Shown in pieces: positions 20,787 through 31,450 of a DNA stretch of 64,000 nt; within the stretch, counting starts at the first letter, position 1, and each line of letters opens with the position of its first letter. This DNA is from Isoetes taiwanensis (lineage: Eukaryota; Streptophyta; Lycopodiopsida; Isoetales; Isoetaceae). Position numbers and translations under genes: made by a program. The notes under the pieces were generated by a model. The model saw only the letters and a program-made list of their open reading frames with translations. It was not told the DNA's origin and searched no databases. The stretch is from positions 2,808,182 through 2,872,181 of the forward strand of contig JAJEKV010000059.1 in assembly GCA_021234155.1 (NCBI GenBank). The letters run 5' to 3'.

Positions 20787-23426
20787 TCAATTGTTCTGCT
20801 GCCTTGGTTGCTGGTTGTCTTCCTCTTGTGTGTGAAATTTCTTGAGTCTGTAACCATTAGCCAGTGTAGGTAATGGTGTACCACCTAGATTTTCTAGCTG
20901 TAAAACACCAGGATGAGGGATTTGGTTAACACGATAAGGTCCAAGCCATCGGAGCTTGAGTTTTCCTGGATGATTCTTATATCTTGAGTCATAAAGTAGT
21001 ACAAGATCTCCTATGTTGAAATTCTTTGTTTTGATGTGCTTGTCATGCCACTGTTTTTGTAAGTGTTTCCCTTTTTGAATTCGAAGGAAAGCATCACGGC
21101 GTAATTCATCTAGTTGTTCAAGCTGATAGACTCGTTCTTGTAGTGCTTGAGAAGGATTGTGTTGTGTGGCTAACTGAAATTTGAGTGCTGGAAGAACGAA
21201 CTCAAATGGCATTAAAGCTTCTTGACCATAAACAAGACGAAAGGGTGTTTGCCCTGTAGATACTTTGTAGGTTGTGTTATAAGCCCACAAAACTGTAGGT
21301 AATTTGTCTTGCCAATCTTTTCGGGTTGCATCACAGACTTTCTTGAGTATGGCAATTAAAATTTTGTTTGTGCTTTCTGCTAAACCATTACCACGAGGGT
21401 AATATGGTGTACTTTTTCGATGATGAATGTGGAGATAGTCAGTTAGCTCTGTAATAGTTTTGTTGACAAAATGAACACCATGATCACTGACTAACTCCAA
21501 CGGACAACCAAAGCGTGTGATAATTTGTTTGTAGAGAACACGAGCTGTGCTTGCAGCAGTGTTATCCATGGGGGCACAGGCTTCAGCCCACTTGGTTGCG
21601 TAGTCCGTGAAGACTAATATATATCGTGCTCGTGTACCTGTTGCTGGGGGATCCAAGGGTCCCACAAAGTCCATTCCGCATTTGCCAAAGGGGAGTGGCG
21701 TGGCCACTGGCGTGAGGGGTAAAGCGTCCCGTGCCGTGGGTCGTCCCAAGCGTTGACAAACATCACAAGAGCGGGCGAATGCGTGAGCATCTTTAAAGAG
21801 CGTGGGCCAGAAATAGCCGGCCAGTAAAAGTTTTCTAGCTGTGTTATCACCACTAAAGTGACCACTTTCAAGTCCTTCATGAGCTTCACGTACCAAATTT
21901 GGAATTTCATGAGGGAGAACGCATCGTCGAAGAATCATGTCTTTACCACGCTTATAGAGATGTCCAGCAACCATGGTGTAGTCACGGACTTCTCTTAAAA
22001 ATTGTTGTTGTTGCAAATGTTGTCGCTCCGGTGACAGTGTGGTGTCTACAGGCGGGAATTCTCCTGTTAAGAGAAAATGTTGGTAGTCATGAAACCAATG
22101 TGGTCTGGCGGTGACCAGAAAGAGTTGTTCGTCAGGAAATGTGTCTGAAACTTCTGTTTTTGTATCATCCGTGTGTATCCGTGACAAATAGTCCGGTACT
22201 GTGTGTGCACGTCTGGGTTTATGAATGATCTCAAAAGGTGCAAATTCCTGAAGAATCAAAATCCAACGAGCAATGCGTCCCGTGGGTGTGGACTTGTTGA
22301 TCAAATAAAGAAGTACTTGGTGATCAACAAAAAACTTAATTTGACTACCCAAAAGATAATGTCGAAATCTTTGAACGCAGAAGATGAGGCCAAGGGCCTC
22401 ACGCTCGGTTGCAGAATAGTTCTTTTCTGCTGGGTTGAGTTTTCTGCTAGCATATCTGATTGGTTTGTCTTGGTTTGGAGCATATTCTTGGGCTAGAACA
22501 GCTCCAATTGCAAAAGCAGAGACATCTACATGAACATGGAATGGTTTGTCCCATTGAGGGGGTACAAGAACTGGAGCTTGTGTAAGGAGAACTTTAAGGT
22601 TACGAAAAGCCAATTCTGCTTGGGGATTCCAAGACCAAGTAAGTTCATTGCCAGTCAGTTTGTGAATGGGATCTGCAAGTGGTGCTAGGTCTGGAATAAA
22701 CGTGGCATAGTAGTTAACTTTGCCTTGAAAAGATCTGGTTTCTTTGATGTTTGTTGGTGTCTTTGCTTGAAGTACACAACTAATTTTAGCTGGATCCGTG
22801 GTGATGCCGTGTTTGCTAACGACATGTCCTAGCAAAACACCAGAAGTAACACAAAAGGTGCATTTTTCGGGATTCAGACTGATTCCTGCCTCCTCACATC
22901 GTTGGAAGACAAGTTCAAGCTTAGCTAGATGGTCTATTGCTAAGCTATATGCTGAGAAATCATCTTGAAATATCTGCAGAAAAGCAGGGTCTTTCATGAA
23001 GTCTTGAAAGACATTTAGCATAATCCTTTGAAACGTGGATGGTGAGTTGGACAGTCCAAAGGGTACCACTTTGTAAGCAAATGTTCCCCAAGGTGTTGTA
23101 AAAGTTGTTTTAAGTTGATCCTCGGGACGGATTGAGATTTGATTATATCCAGAAAATCCATCCATAAAAGAGTACATCTCGTGGCCAGCAACTTCTTCAA
23201 GGACCTGATCCGTGAAGGGAAGAGGAAAATGATCTCGTTCTGTTGCTTGATTGAGTTTTCGGTAATCCACGCATACTCTGATTTTGCCATTGTGTTTTAG
23301 AGCGATGACAATAGGGCTCACCCATTCAGAATGTTTAACTTCATAAATAAGTCCAGCCTCAAGAAGTTTATCTATTTCAGCTTTGACTCGTTCTCTGTAA
23401 TATGGGTTGAGCCTGTACTGTCGTTG
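20787..23426 (-). CDS. pol: Pol (RT, RNase H, integrase), element 1
   Basis: An intact frame continues directly from the UAG at 23427-23429; the first methionine is at 23321. Counting from that Met: RT with CVDYRKLN (17-24) and catalytic FQDD (118-121, where YxDD or FxDD is usual), RNase H with Asp266, Glu308, Asp333 and Asp377, a zinc-binding HHCC domain ending CDVCQRLG (519-526), and an integrase core with Asp551, Asp613 and Glu649 (35 residues between the last two, so DD35E). The end has an SH3-like GDLVLLYDSRYKNHPGKLKL segment and no chromodomain. It copies genomic RNA into DNA and inserts it. It needs readthrough, or another way past the UAG, to be made as Gag-Pro-Pol. Confidence 0.93.
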   Translation of the reverse strand, partial: QRQYRLNPYYRERVKAEIDKLLEAGLIYEVKHSEWVSPIVIALKHNGKIRVCVDYRKLNQATERDHFPLPFTDQVLEEVAGHEMYSFMDGFSGYNQISIRPEDQLKTTFTTPWGTFAYKVVPFGLSNSPSTFQRIMLNVFQDFMKDPAFLQIFQDDFSAYSLAIDHLAKLELVFQRCEEAGISLNPEKCTFCVTSGVLLGHVVSKHGITTDPAKISCVLQAKTPTNIKETRSFQGKVNYYATFIPDLAPLADPIHKLTGNELTWSWNPQAELAFRNLKVLLTQAPVLVPPQWDKPFHVHVDVSAFAIGAVLAQEYAPNQDKPIRYASRKLNPAEKNYSATEREALGLIFCVQRFRHYLLGSQIKFFVDHQVLLYLINKSTPTGRIARWILILQEFAPFEIIHKPRRAHTVPDYLSRIHTDDTKTEVSDTFPDEQLFLVTARPHWFHDYQHFLLTGEFPPVDTTLSPERQHLQQQQFLREVRDYTMVAGHLYKRGKDMILRRCVLPHEIPNLVREAHEGLESGHFSGDNTARKLLLAGYFWPTLFKDAHAFARSCDVCQRLGRPTARDALPLTPVATPLPFGKCGMDFVGPLDPPATGTRARYILVFTDYATKWAEACAPMDNTAASTARVLYKQIITRFGCPLELVSDHGVHFVNKTITELTDYLHIHHRKSTPYYPRGNGLAESTNKILIAILKKVCDATRKDWQDKLPTVLWAYNTTYKVSTGQTPFRLVYGQEALMPFEFVLPALKFQLATQHNPSQALQERVYQLEQLDELRRDAFLRIQKGKHLQKQWHDKHIKTKNFNIGDLVLLYDSRYKNHPGKLKLRWLGPYRVNQIPHPGVLQLENLGGTPLPTLANGYRLKKFHTQEEDNQQPRQQNN

Positions 23427-23429
23427 CTA
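23427..23429 (-). other. In-frame UAG between protease and RT, element 1
   Basis: The codon order is …GTA TAG CAA CGA CAG TAC…, with open frame on both sides. The same TAG CAA CGA CAG TAC occurs in element 2 at 53648. Related Ty3/gypsy elements have a sense codon (usually Arg) in the 'RP(V/I)xQ' linker. It is a candidate readthrough site setting the Gag-Pro to Pol ratio. Confidence 0.7.
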
Positions 23430-26400
23430 TACTGGCCGTGCCTCTGGTTTAGTTGGTATGGAGAGTTCTCCCAACTCTTTTTTTATGCCTTTCAGATCCT
23501 TATAACTCCATGCAAAAACATGCTTGAAGCGTCGAAAGAGCCGTAAAGCTTCTTGTCTGAATGTTGCAGAAAGATTTTTTGCTAAGCGGATTGGTTGGTT
23601 GTGTTCAATGTCCACCAGTTCAATTTCTGGTGTTTGAATATGTGGAATAACCTTGTCATCCACAATCTCGTGAGCAGGCTCATGAATAATAATTGGGTGT
23701 TCTGCTTCTCTGATTTTGAAAAAAGGTGGTGTACTTTGTTGAGTTGCATTTGCAGTTTCTCGAACAGAGTTGTTTGATGCGGTAACAGTGGTGATTTGAT
23801 TGCAATCTGCAATATATGGATTAAGGAGTTTTGCAACTGCTCTGTCAAAATCCATCTCGGGCCAGGGGTCCGTGTATTCTGGAAATGCCGTGAGGGGCAA
23901 TCCAGTTGCTTGAACTTGATATGTTTGTTGTACCGTGTCTGAGTCACTGTCAGAGAGTGATAGTTCAGTGCGTTCGACAGAGATTATCTGGCCTGTTGTG
24001 AGATCCATCGTGGCTGTCAGCTTACCATCAGTGATGACAAGTTGATCAGTAGCCCAATAATGAATACTTTTTGCTTGTCGAAGAAATGGTCGTCCGACTA
24101 GCATTTCATAATCCCCGGGGTCTTCTCCTGCTCGCCAGACCCCAAATTCAAGTGTGAATTGGAGATCACCAATATGGACAGTGAAGGGACGCGTGACCCC
24201 TTGTGGACGCGTGATATGTCCATTAGCAAGTTTAATGTCATACGGTGCTGGATGTAGAGAAGTTATACCAAGTTGTCGTCGAAGCTTGTCCGTGATGAGA
24301 TTCACGGCACTCCCGCCATCGATTTGAACGTGATGGATGGGACTCGGGCCCACGCGTGCATGCACCGTGGGTGTGGATGTGGCGACTGCAGCGACCGGGA
24401 CTCGTGGTCTCTGAAAAAAGGAGCTTATAGCCGGGCACAATTGGGCGATTGCAGCAAGGCTCAGAGGGATCCGTATCTTTGCTAATTCGTCCTGGATTTC
24501 TTTGAGGACAGTTGTGTCCAAAGGTTGTTCAATAATTGCCGGAGTGTCAGGAAGAGTAGTGGCAACATCATTTAAAAGTTCCACTTCTGCAGCAACATTT
24601 GTTAAGGGTGTTGCTGTATGAGGTTGGGAAGTAGAGGCAACAGATTTCCCTTTGTCTGTTGCTTTAGATCTCGTGGTGGCATTTACAGATTGAAGTGCTC
24701 TTCCTTCAGCATGCTGCATGAGTTTCAGAAGTTGGGTTCGTAGTTTTGGCATTACATGTGGCATCAGATTATCAAGATCAGGTGCAAAATGAACCGATTT
24801 GTCCTTAATGTCTCTTGGAATATCTTCCGTGGCAAAGACCTGTTGCAGTGGTCTTTGAGCTTGCTCTTTTGGGGATTGTCTTGGGACAATCTCGATCCAA
24901 TTGGATGACTGAAGCTTCGTACTGAGGACGTGATAGATTTCTTCTTGAAGTTGTTGGTCTAGTTGTTGTTGTGTTGATTGTTGTTGTTGCTGTTGCTCAC
25001 GCGGTTGTTGTTGCGTGGGTGTTCTCGGTGGTTTCTTGAGAGTAGGTCGAGGTCCTTGTTTACCATTAGCAATCCAGTACTGATACGGCGTGAGTCTGAC
25101 TGCCGTGGTTTGAGTTGTTCCGGGTATCTGAACTTGAACCTGAGGAAGTTGTGGACAATCAGAAGACATATGTCCCCATTGTTGACAGTGGAAACACTGA
25201 ATTTTACTAAGATCTATTGGAGGTCGTGAAGATGATCCACGCTGTTGTTGTGGTGGATTGTTTACAGTCTGTTGTGAGGGTCGTGACTGTGCCTGTTGGG
25301 GCACTGCCTGAACCTGGTTGACTAATCGCGTGCGGAACGGTGTTGGATTTGCTCTTGTGCATTCCTCAGTGGAATGGTTGGTCATGTTGCAGCGTTTGCA
25401 GTGAACAGTACCATTTACAGAATTGCATTCGTTAGCAAGATGGCCTGGATACCGACAAATAACACACCAGATCTGACTTCTTTGTGTTGTAACAGTGGTC
25501 GCTGATGTTGTTTGTGTTGAAGTTGTGGAAAATGGTAGCATCGTGGGTTGATCTCCTCGTGATGAAACATGTACCGAGTGATTAACTAACTCAATAGCCT
25601 CATGAAGAGTTTTGGGCCTCAGATATTCGGTCATGAAACGTATATTAGATGGAAGACCTTGTAGGAACCAAACGAGAATCTGACTTTGTGTTGGATATTC
25701 CTTCAGTTTAGCCACTAAGATCTGTAGACGATCTGCAAAGTCACGGGCCGATTCCGTGAGGTCTTGCTTGATAGTATTGAGTTGGTTTAGGAGCTGTTGA
25801 TCGTCCGCAAGAGAACTATAATGGGAAAGAAAAGAATCACGCATCTGATTCCAATCATTCTTCCAATGACTCTTGTTAGCAAGCAGCCACTGATGTGGGG
25901 CACCTCTTAAAGTTGTGGAAAATATATGGAACTTAATGGCTGGATCTGCATGTCCATTTAGAACCGCCAAGGATTCAAACTCATCCATATGGGCTTGAGC
26001 ACGTTGATCAATGGGTTTGCCCTTATTGTTGCCAAATAAGGGGTACTGGAGTTTAAGATTTGTAGGGGCAGATGTAGAACTCGAGGGTTGCTGAAAGGTT
26101 GGAAAAATGAACGGCTGAGGTTTAGGCACTGCTGGTACTGATGGAATCTGCTGAGAAAGATTGACAAAAGGTGGAATCGAAATTGGAGTGGAAGAAACAA
26201 CAGATGTAATTGGGATGAAAAAAGTTTGTGGAATCGTTACGGGTATTTGTGATTGAGGAAGGGATAATGGTGGAATAGTAGTGGTATCAATTCCAGCTGA
26301 TTGGTCCCCAATTCTAAAAACACTTTGAACATAAGATGGAATAGCAAAACAGGGTACCTGAGTAACGGGTTGTTCTCTTGGAGGCGACGAAGATGGTTGC

Positions 26401-26651
26401 GACTCATCATCATATACCGTCTCCGCACCTGGCGACTGTGGTCGAGAACAATGATGACAGCTTCTTGGAGTCTCCGGACGTGGATGTTGTCGCGGAGTGG
26501 GTGGAACAGAGTGTGCTCTGGATCTGGTAGACATAGTAGATCTAGAGTGTATGCTCATGGAATCACGTACTTCGTCTCGTCGTTGATGGCGACGCTGACG
26601 AGAAACCGATTGGTGCTGCAATTCTTCAAGGGAAAACGTAGGATAAGACAT
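23430..26651 (-). CDS. gag-pro: Gag-protease polyprotein, element 1
   Basis: The 1,074 codons start with the ATG at 26651, only 39 nt from the LTR. A Ser/Arg/Pro-rich N-terminus precedes the Retrotrans_gag core (about 200-335, LQYPLFG … FLQGLPSNIR). Three CX2CX4HX4C zinc knuckles follow (396-409, 418-431, 486-499). A Gln-rich linker leads to an aspartic protease with active site IDGGSAVN (Asp778); DGGS replaces the common D(T/S)G(A/S). It packages RNA and processes the polyprotein. No internal lesions were seen. It ends at the UAG described separately. Confidence 0.93.
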
Positions 26652-26671
26652 TTTGAAGGAAAGAAACTATG

Positions 26672-26689
26672 CCCCGGCAAGAGGCGCCA
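26672..26689 (-). other. Primer binding site of element 1
   Basis: TGGCGCCTCTTGCCGGGG begins one base after the 5' LTR. It resembles the tRNA-Asp type site (TGGCGCCGTTGCCGGGG) of plant Athila/Tat elements rather than the initiator-Met site of most chromoviruses. Confidence 0.8.
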
Positions 26690-26690
26690 G

Positions 26691-27293
26691 TGTTTGGTGG
26701 GGGAACCGGGCTCGGGACTGCCTGATGGACAGACCTCTGTGAGGCCTATAGCATCCAACAGGGCAGATCCTGAAACAACATTGTCACGCGGGATTTGCTA
26801 TCTAAGACAAAGGAGACGGACACTAAAGCATGAAAAAAAAGCATATGAAACATCAGAAGGAACACGAGAATGAAAACAATAGCAATCCATTGATATCAAA
26901 CTCATGTACAACACGGCTCTTCAAGAGCATGAACAGGGCGACAACTATATGCCGTCTCTGAACAACACCAAAAAGAAAAGCCCTCTCTAATGGAGGCCAC
27001 ATCTGGCTATATAGCACAGCTGCACACGGCCCAGCGGCCGGGATCTGATCGGAAATGACTTCCGTCTCCAATGATGACCCGGAAGTCTTTGCCGCCGCCA
27101 CTCGCCCGAAAGCCGCGGCAAGCGGCTTGGCAGGGGTCGGTCGGGCGATTGCACATCTCAGTCAGGCCCCCGTGGCTTCTTGTGAGGCCGTGAGGACTGA
27201 CCTGGCTCAGCCACTCTAGTCTCCCGTGGCTGAGACTGCGTATACAGTATGTATAGGCCTGCATTGTCGGGTGTTTGCACCACAGGCCTAACA
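26691..27293 (-). repeat. 5' LTR of element 1
   Basis: About 603 bp, TGTTAGGCC…CCAAACA in element orientation, with CTATATAG near 27008. It matches the 3' LTR except for scattered changes and a dense patch at about 27078-27147. It also contains an orphan copy of the ORF3 C-terminus (about 27158-27293). Confidence 0.93.
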
Positions 27294-30200
27294 GCAAGTT
27301 GGATCCTAGGTGGCATGTTGGAGCCTAGGTCGTATTTTGACACATGGCATGTAATGACAACATGGATAATTCATGGTGAGTCATATCGATGAGAGTATTG
27401 GCATGTTGGAGCCTAGGTGGCATGTTGGATCCTATGTGGCAAGTTGAAGCCACCTTGGCATGGTGTAGCCTAGGTGGCATGTTGGAGCCCACGTGGCATA
27501 GTTGGAGCCTAGGTGGCATGTTTGAGCCACCTTGGCATGTTAGGTCGCAAGTTGGAGCCTAGGTGGCATGTTGGATCCTAGGTGGCAAGTTGGAGCCAAC
27601 TAGGCATGGTGGGCCATAGGTGGAATGTTGGAGCCCACGTGGGATAGTTGGAGGCTAGGTGGCATGTTTAAGCCACCTCGGCATGTTAGTTGGCATGTTG
27701 GAGCCTAGGTGGCATGTAACCAAGGTGGCATGTTAATTGGCATGTTGGAGCCTAGGTGGCATGTCGGATCCTAGGTGTCAAGTTGGAGACACCTTGGCAT
27801 GTTTGAGCCTAGGTGGCATGTTGGATCCTAGTTGGCAAGTTGGAGCCACCTTGGCATGGTGGAGCCTAGGTGGCATGTTGGAGCCCATGTGGCATAGTTG
27901 GAGCCTAGGTGGCATGTTGGAGCCTAGGTGGCATGTTGGAGCCCATGTGGCATAGTTGGAGCCTAGGTGGCATGCCGTTGGAGCCTAGGTGGCATGTTTG
28001 AGCCACCGGCATGCTAGGTGGCATAGTTGGAGCCTAGGTGGCATGGTGGAGCCTAGGTGGCATGTTGGAGCCCATGTGGCATAGTTGGAGGCTAGGTTGC
28101 ATGTTGGAGCACACGTGGCATAGTTGGAGCCTAGGTGGCATGTTGGATCCTAGGTGGCAAGTTGGACCCACCTTGGCATGTTTGAGCCTAGGTGGCATGT
28201 TGGATCCTAGGTGGCACGTTGGAGCCTACGTGGCATGGTGGAGCCTAGGTGGCATGTTGGAGCCCACATGGCATAGTTGGAGCCCAGGTGGCATGTCGGA
28301 TCCTAGGTGGCAAGTGGAGCCAGCTTGGCATGTTTGGGCCTAGGTGGCATGTTGGATTCTAGGTGGCAAGTTGGAGCCACCTTGGCATGGTGGAGCCTAG
28401 GTGGCATGTTGGAGCCCATGTGGCATAGTTGGAGCCTAGGTGGCATGTTGGACCCTAGGTGGCATGTTTGAGCCACCTCGACATGTTAGTTGGCATGTTG
28501 GAGCCTAGGTGGCATGTTTGAGCCAACTCAGCATGTGGGTCTAGGTGGCATGTTGGATCCTAGGAGGCATCTTGGAGCCTCGGTGGCATGTTGGAGCCTA
28601 GGTGGCATGTTGGATCCTAGGTGGCTAGTTGGACCCACCTTGGCACATTTGAGCCTAGGTGGCAAAGTTGGAGCCTAGGTGGCATGTTGGAGCCTAGGTG
28701 GCATGTTGGATCCTAGGTGGCATGTTTGAGCCACCTTGGCATGGTGGAGCCTAGGTGGCATGTTGGATCCCATGTGGCATACTTGCAGCCTACGTGGCAT
28801 GTTGGAGCCCAGGTGGCATGTTTGAGCCACCTCGGCATGTTAGGTGGCATGTTGGAGCCCAGGTGGCAGGTTGGATCCTAGCTGGCATGTTTAAGCCACC
28901 TTGGCATGGTGGAGCCTAGGTGGCATGTTGGAGCCCATGTGGCATAGTTGGAGTCTAGGTGGCATGTTAGAGTCCACGTGGCATAGTTGGAGTCTAGGTG
29001 GCATGCTGGGCCCTAGGTGGCATGTTTGAGACACCTGGGCATGTTAGGTGGCATGTAGGAGCCTAGGTGGCATGTTGGATCCTAGGTGGCTACTTGGAGC
29101 CACCTTGGCATGTTTGAGCCTAGGTGGCATGTTGGATCCTAGGTGACATGTTGGATTCTAGGTGGCATGTTGGAGTCTAGGTGGCAGGTTGGAGCCACCT
29201 CGGCATGCTAGGTGGCATGTTGGAGCCTAGGTGTCATGTTGGATCCTAGGTGGAGCCACTTTGGCACGTTTGAGGCTAAGTGGCATGTTGGATCCTAGGT
29301 AGCATGTTGGTTCCTAGGTGGCATGTTGGAGCCTAGGTGGCACGTTTGAGCCACCTCGGCATGCTAGGTGGCACATTGGATCCTAGGTTGCAAGTTGGAC
29401 CCACCTTGGCATGTTGGAGCCAGGGGGCAAGTTGGTGCCTCCTTGGCATGGCCGAACCTAGGTGGCATGTTGGAGCCCATGTGGCATAGTTGGAGCCTAG
29501 CTGGCATGTTTGAGCCACCTCAGCATGTTAGGTGGCATGTTGAAGACTAGGTGGCATGTTAGATCCTAGGTGGCAAGTTGGAGCCACCTTGGCATGTTTG
29601 AGTCTAGGTGGCATGCAGGATCCTAGGTGGCAAGTTGGAGCCTAGGTGGCATGTTGGATCCTAGCTGGCAAGTTGGAGCCACCTTGGCACATTTAAGCCT
29701 AGGTGACAAGTTGGAGCCACATTGGCATGGTGGAGCTTAGGTGGCATGTTGGGGCCCAAGTGGCATAGTTGGAGCCTAGGTGGCATGTTAGAGCCCATGT
29801 GGCATAGTTGGAGCCTAGGTGGCATGTTAGATGCTAGGTGGCAAGTTGGAGCCACCTTGGCATGTTTGAGCCTAGGTGGCATGTTGGATCCTAGGTGGCA
29901 TATTGGAGCCTAGGTGGCATGTTGGAGGCACCTTGGCATGCTAGGTCGCATGTTGGAGCCTAGGTGGCATGTTGTATCCTAGGTGGCATGTTGGTTCTTA
30001 TGTGGCATGTTGGAGCCTAGGTGGCATGTGTGAGCCACCTTGGCATGCGAGATGGCATGTTCAAGCCTAGGTGGCAAGTTGAACACACCTTGGGATGTTG
30101 TAGCCTAGGAGGCACGTTGGTGCCACCTTGGAATGGTGGAGCCTAGGTGGCATGTTGGAGCCCACGTGGCATAGTTGAAGCCTAGGTGGCATGTTTGAGC

Positions 30201-30995
30201 CAATTTAGCATGTTAGGTGGCACGTTGCAGGCTAAGTTGCAAGTTGGAGCCACCTTGACATGTTTGAGTCTAGGTGGCATGTTGCATACTAGGTGGCATG
30301 TTGGAGCCTAGGTGGCAAGTTGGAGTAACATTGGGATGATGGATCCTAGGTGGCATGTTGGAGCCCACATGGTATAGTTGGAGCCTAGGTGGCATGTTTC
30401 AGCCACCTCGACATGTTAGGTGGCATGTTGGAGCCTAGGTGGCATGTTTGAGCCACCTCAGCATGTTAAGTGGCATGTTGGAGGCTAGGTGGCATGTTGG
30501 AGCCTAGGTGGCATGGCATGTTGAACCGGAAGTGGCAAGTATGGGTCTAGGTGGCATGTTGGATCCTAGGAGGCATCTTGGAGCCTAGGTGGCATGTTGG
30601 ATCCTAGGTGGCAAGTTGGACCCACCTTGGCACATTTGAGCCTTAGGTGGCATTTATGGAGAATAGGTGGCAAGTTGGAGCCACCTTGGAATGGTGGAGC
30701 CTAGATGGCATGTTGGAGCCATGTGGCATAATTGGAGCCTAGGTGGCATATTGGAGCCTAGGTGGCATGTTGGATCCTAGGTGGCATGTTTGAGCCACCT
30801 TGGCATGGTGGAGCCTAGGTGGCATGTTGGAGCCCACGTGGCATACTTGCAGCCTACATGGCATGTTGGAGCCTAAATGGCATGTTTGAGCCACCTCAGC
30901 ATGCGAGGTGGCATGTTGGAGCCTAGGTGGCAAGTTGGACCTTGGGTGGCATGTTGGAGCCTAGGTGGCATTTTGACACATTGCATGCAATGACA
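27294..30995. repeat. Long 19-bp minisatellite array, inner element, distal
   Basis: About 3.7 kb of GGAGCCTAGGTGGCATGTT-type units, starting at the right target duplication of element 1. From about 29000 it corresponds unit by unit, irregular units included, to 41213-44440 in the outer element, which proves common descent of the two transposons. Because 19 is not a multiple of 3 and stop codons are rare in the unit, long frames open on both strands (WSLGGMLEPMWHSW; NMPPRLQLCH). They are not genes. Confidence 0.92.
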
Positions 30996-31450
30996 ACATG
31001 GAGAATTCATGGTGAGTCATATGGATGAGAGTAGTGCAATGATTGTATAGTGGTGCTTACAAAATTGGCTATAGAGAAATTTAACAAACCACATCATTTT
31101 AGAGAACTATACATCCTTAAAAAAACACCTTCTTAAAAACTATACATACTTATAAACCACGCCTCAAAAAACTACACACCCTTAAAAACAACGCCAAGAA
31201 AAAAAAACAAAAACCACACTCCTTTTAACAAAAAACATGCATCCTTAAAAAACCACACAGCCTAAAAACTCAAAACGACAACTTTTTGAAAAAATTACAG
31301 TGGATATTTCTTGGCAACTTAAAAAACAACATCAACAATCAACAAAACCACACACCCACAGCTCTACATGTAGGTTTCTCTGAAAAAAGTATATGTGGAC
31401 CAAAAAAAATTAACAGTTTCCACAGTGGACCAAAAATTGGGGTTAGTGTG
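30996..31450 (+). repeat. 3' end of the inner transposon
   Basis: AAAACCACA-rich subterminal sequence (many CCACAC and AAACCAC motifs) ends in TGGACCAAAAATTGGGGTTA. It matches the outer 3' end, which is split among 44440-44695, 46395-46469 and 57508-57647. This copy shows the unoccupied sites of the retroposon (near 31210) and of Ty3/gypsy element 2 (GATATTTCTTGGCAAC near 31310). Confidence 0.85.

Larger units (their letters stand above)
16282..27293 (-). mobile_element. Ty3/gypsy LTR retrotransposon, element 1
   Basis: A complete element on the minus strand with LTRs at 16282-16879 (3') and 26691-27293 (5') and target duplication GCAAG at 16277-16281 and 27294-27298. In element order: LTR, Asp-tRNA-like PBS, gag-protease, single in-frame UAG, RT-RNase H-integrase, antisense small ORF, poly(A) tract, ORF3, polypurine tract, LTR. 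There is one RNase H and no chromodomain, and the protease has DGGS. This fits non-chromoviral plant Ty3/gypsy (Athila/Tat side), lineage not resolved. The gag-pro-pol frame is intact apart from the UAG, and the LTRs are nearly identical except for one patch, so insertion was recent. Confidence 0.95.
4962..31450 (+). mobile_element. Inner CACTA-like giant transposon, same family
   Basis: It begins CACACTGACCCC at 4962 and ends GGTTAGTGTG at 31450, flanked by AGA at 4959-4961 and 31451-31453. Removing it rejoins the outer element as …AACATCAAGATGTCC…. The terminal sequences match those of the outer element over the first ~340 bp and the last ~400 bp. About 11 kb is Ty3/gypsy element 1; the remainder is about 15.5 kb. 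Content in order: AT-rich 5' end, TFIIIA-like exons, unidentified blocks, minisatellite, beta-carbonic anhydrase exons, Pol IV/V exon, repeated blocks A and B, long minisatellite, 3' end. No transposase was recognised. Confidence 0.75.

Noticed and set aside
26301-26873. Plus-strand 190-codon ORF opposite gag of element 1
   Set aside because: Shadow frame of the Arg/Ser/Pro-rich gag N-terminus and LTR; no matching frame conserved in element 2.
27325-30933. Many 60-100 codon ORFs on both strands (e.g. 27737-27955, 28038-28343, 29661-29882)
   Set aside because: They are translations of the 19-bp minisatellite; periodic products appear on both strands and no start context or domain supports them.
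4962-31450. Harbinger/PIF classification of the giant transposons because of the TTA duplication
   Set aside because: The inner copy has AGA, and the ends begin CAC, so CACTA-like fits both copies better.
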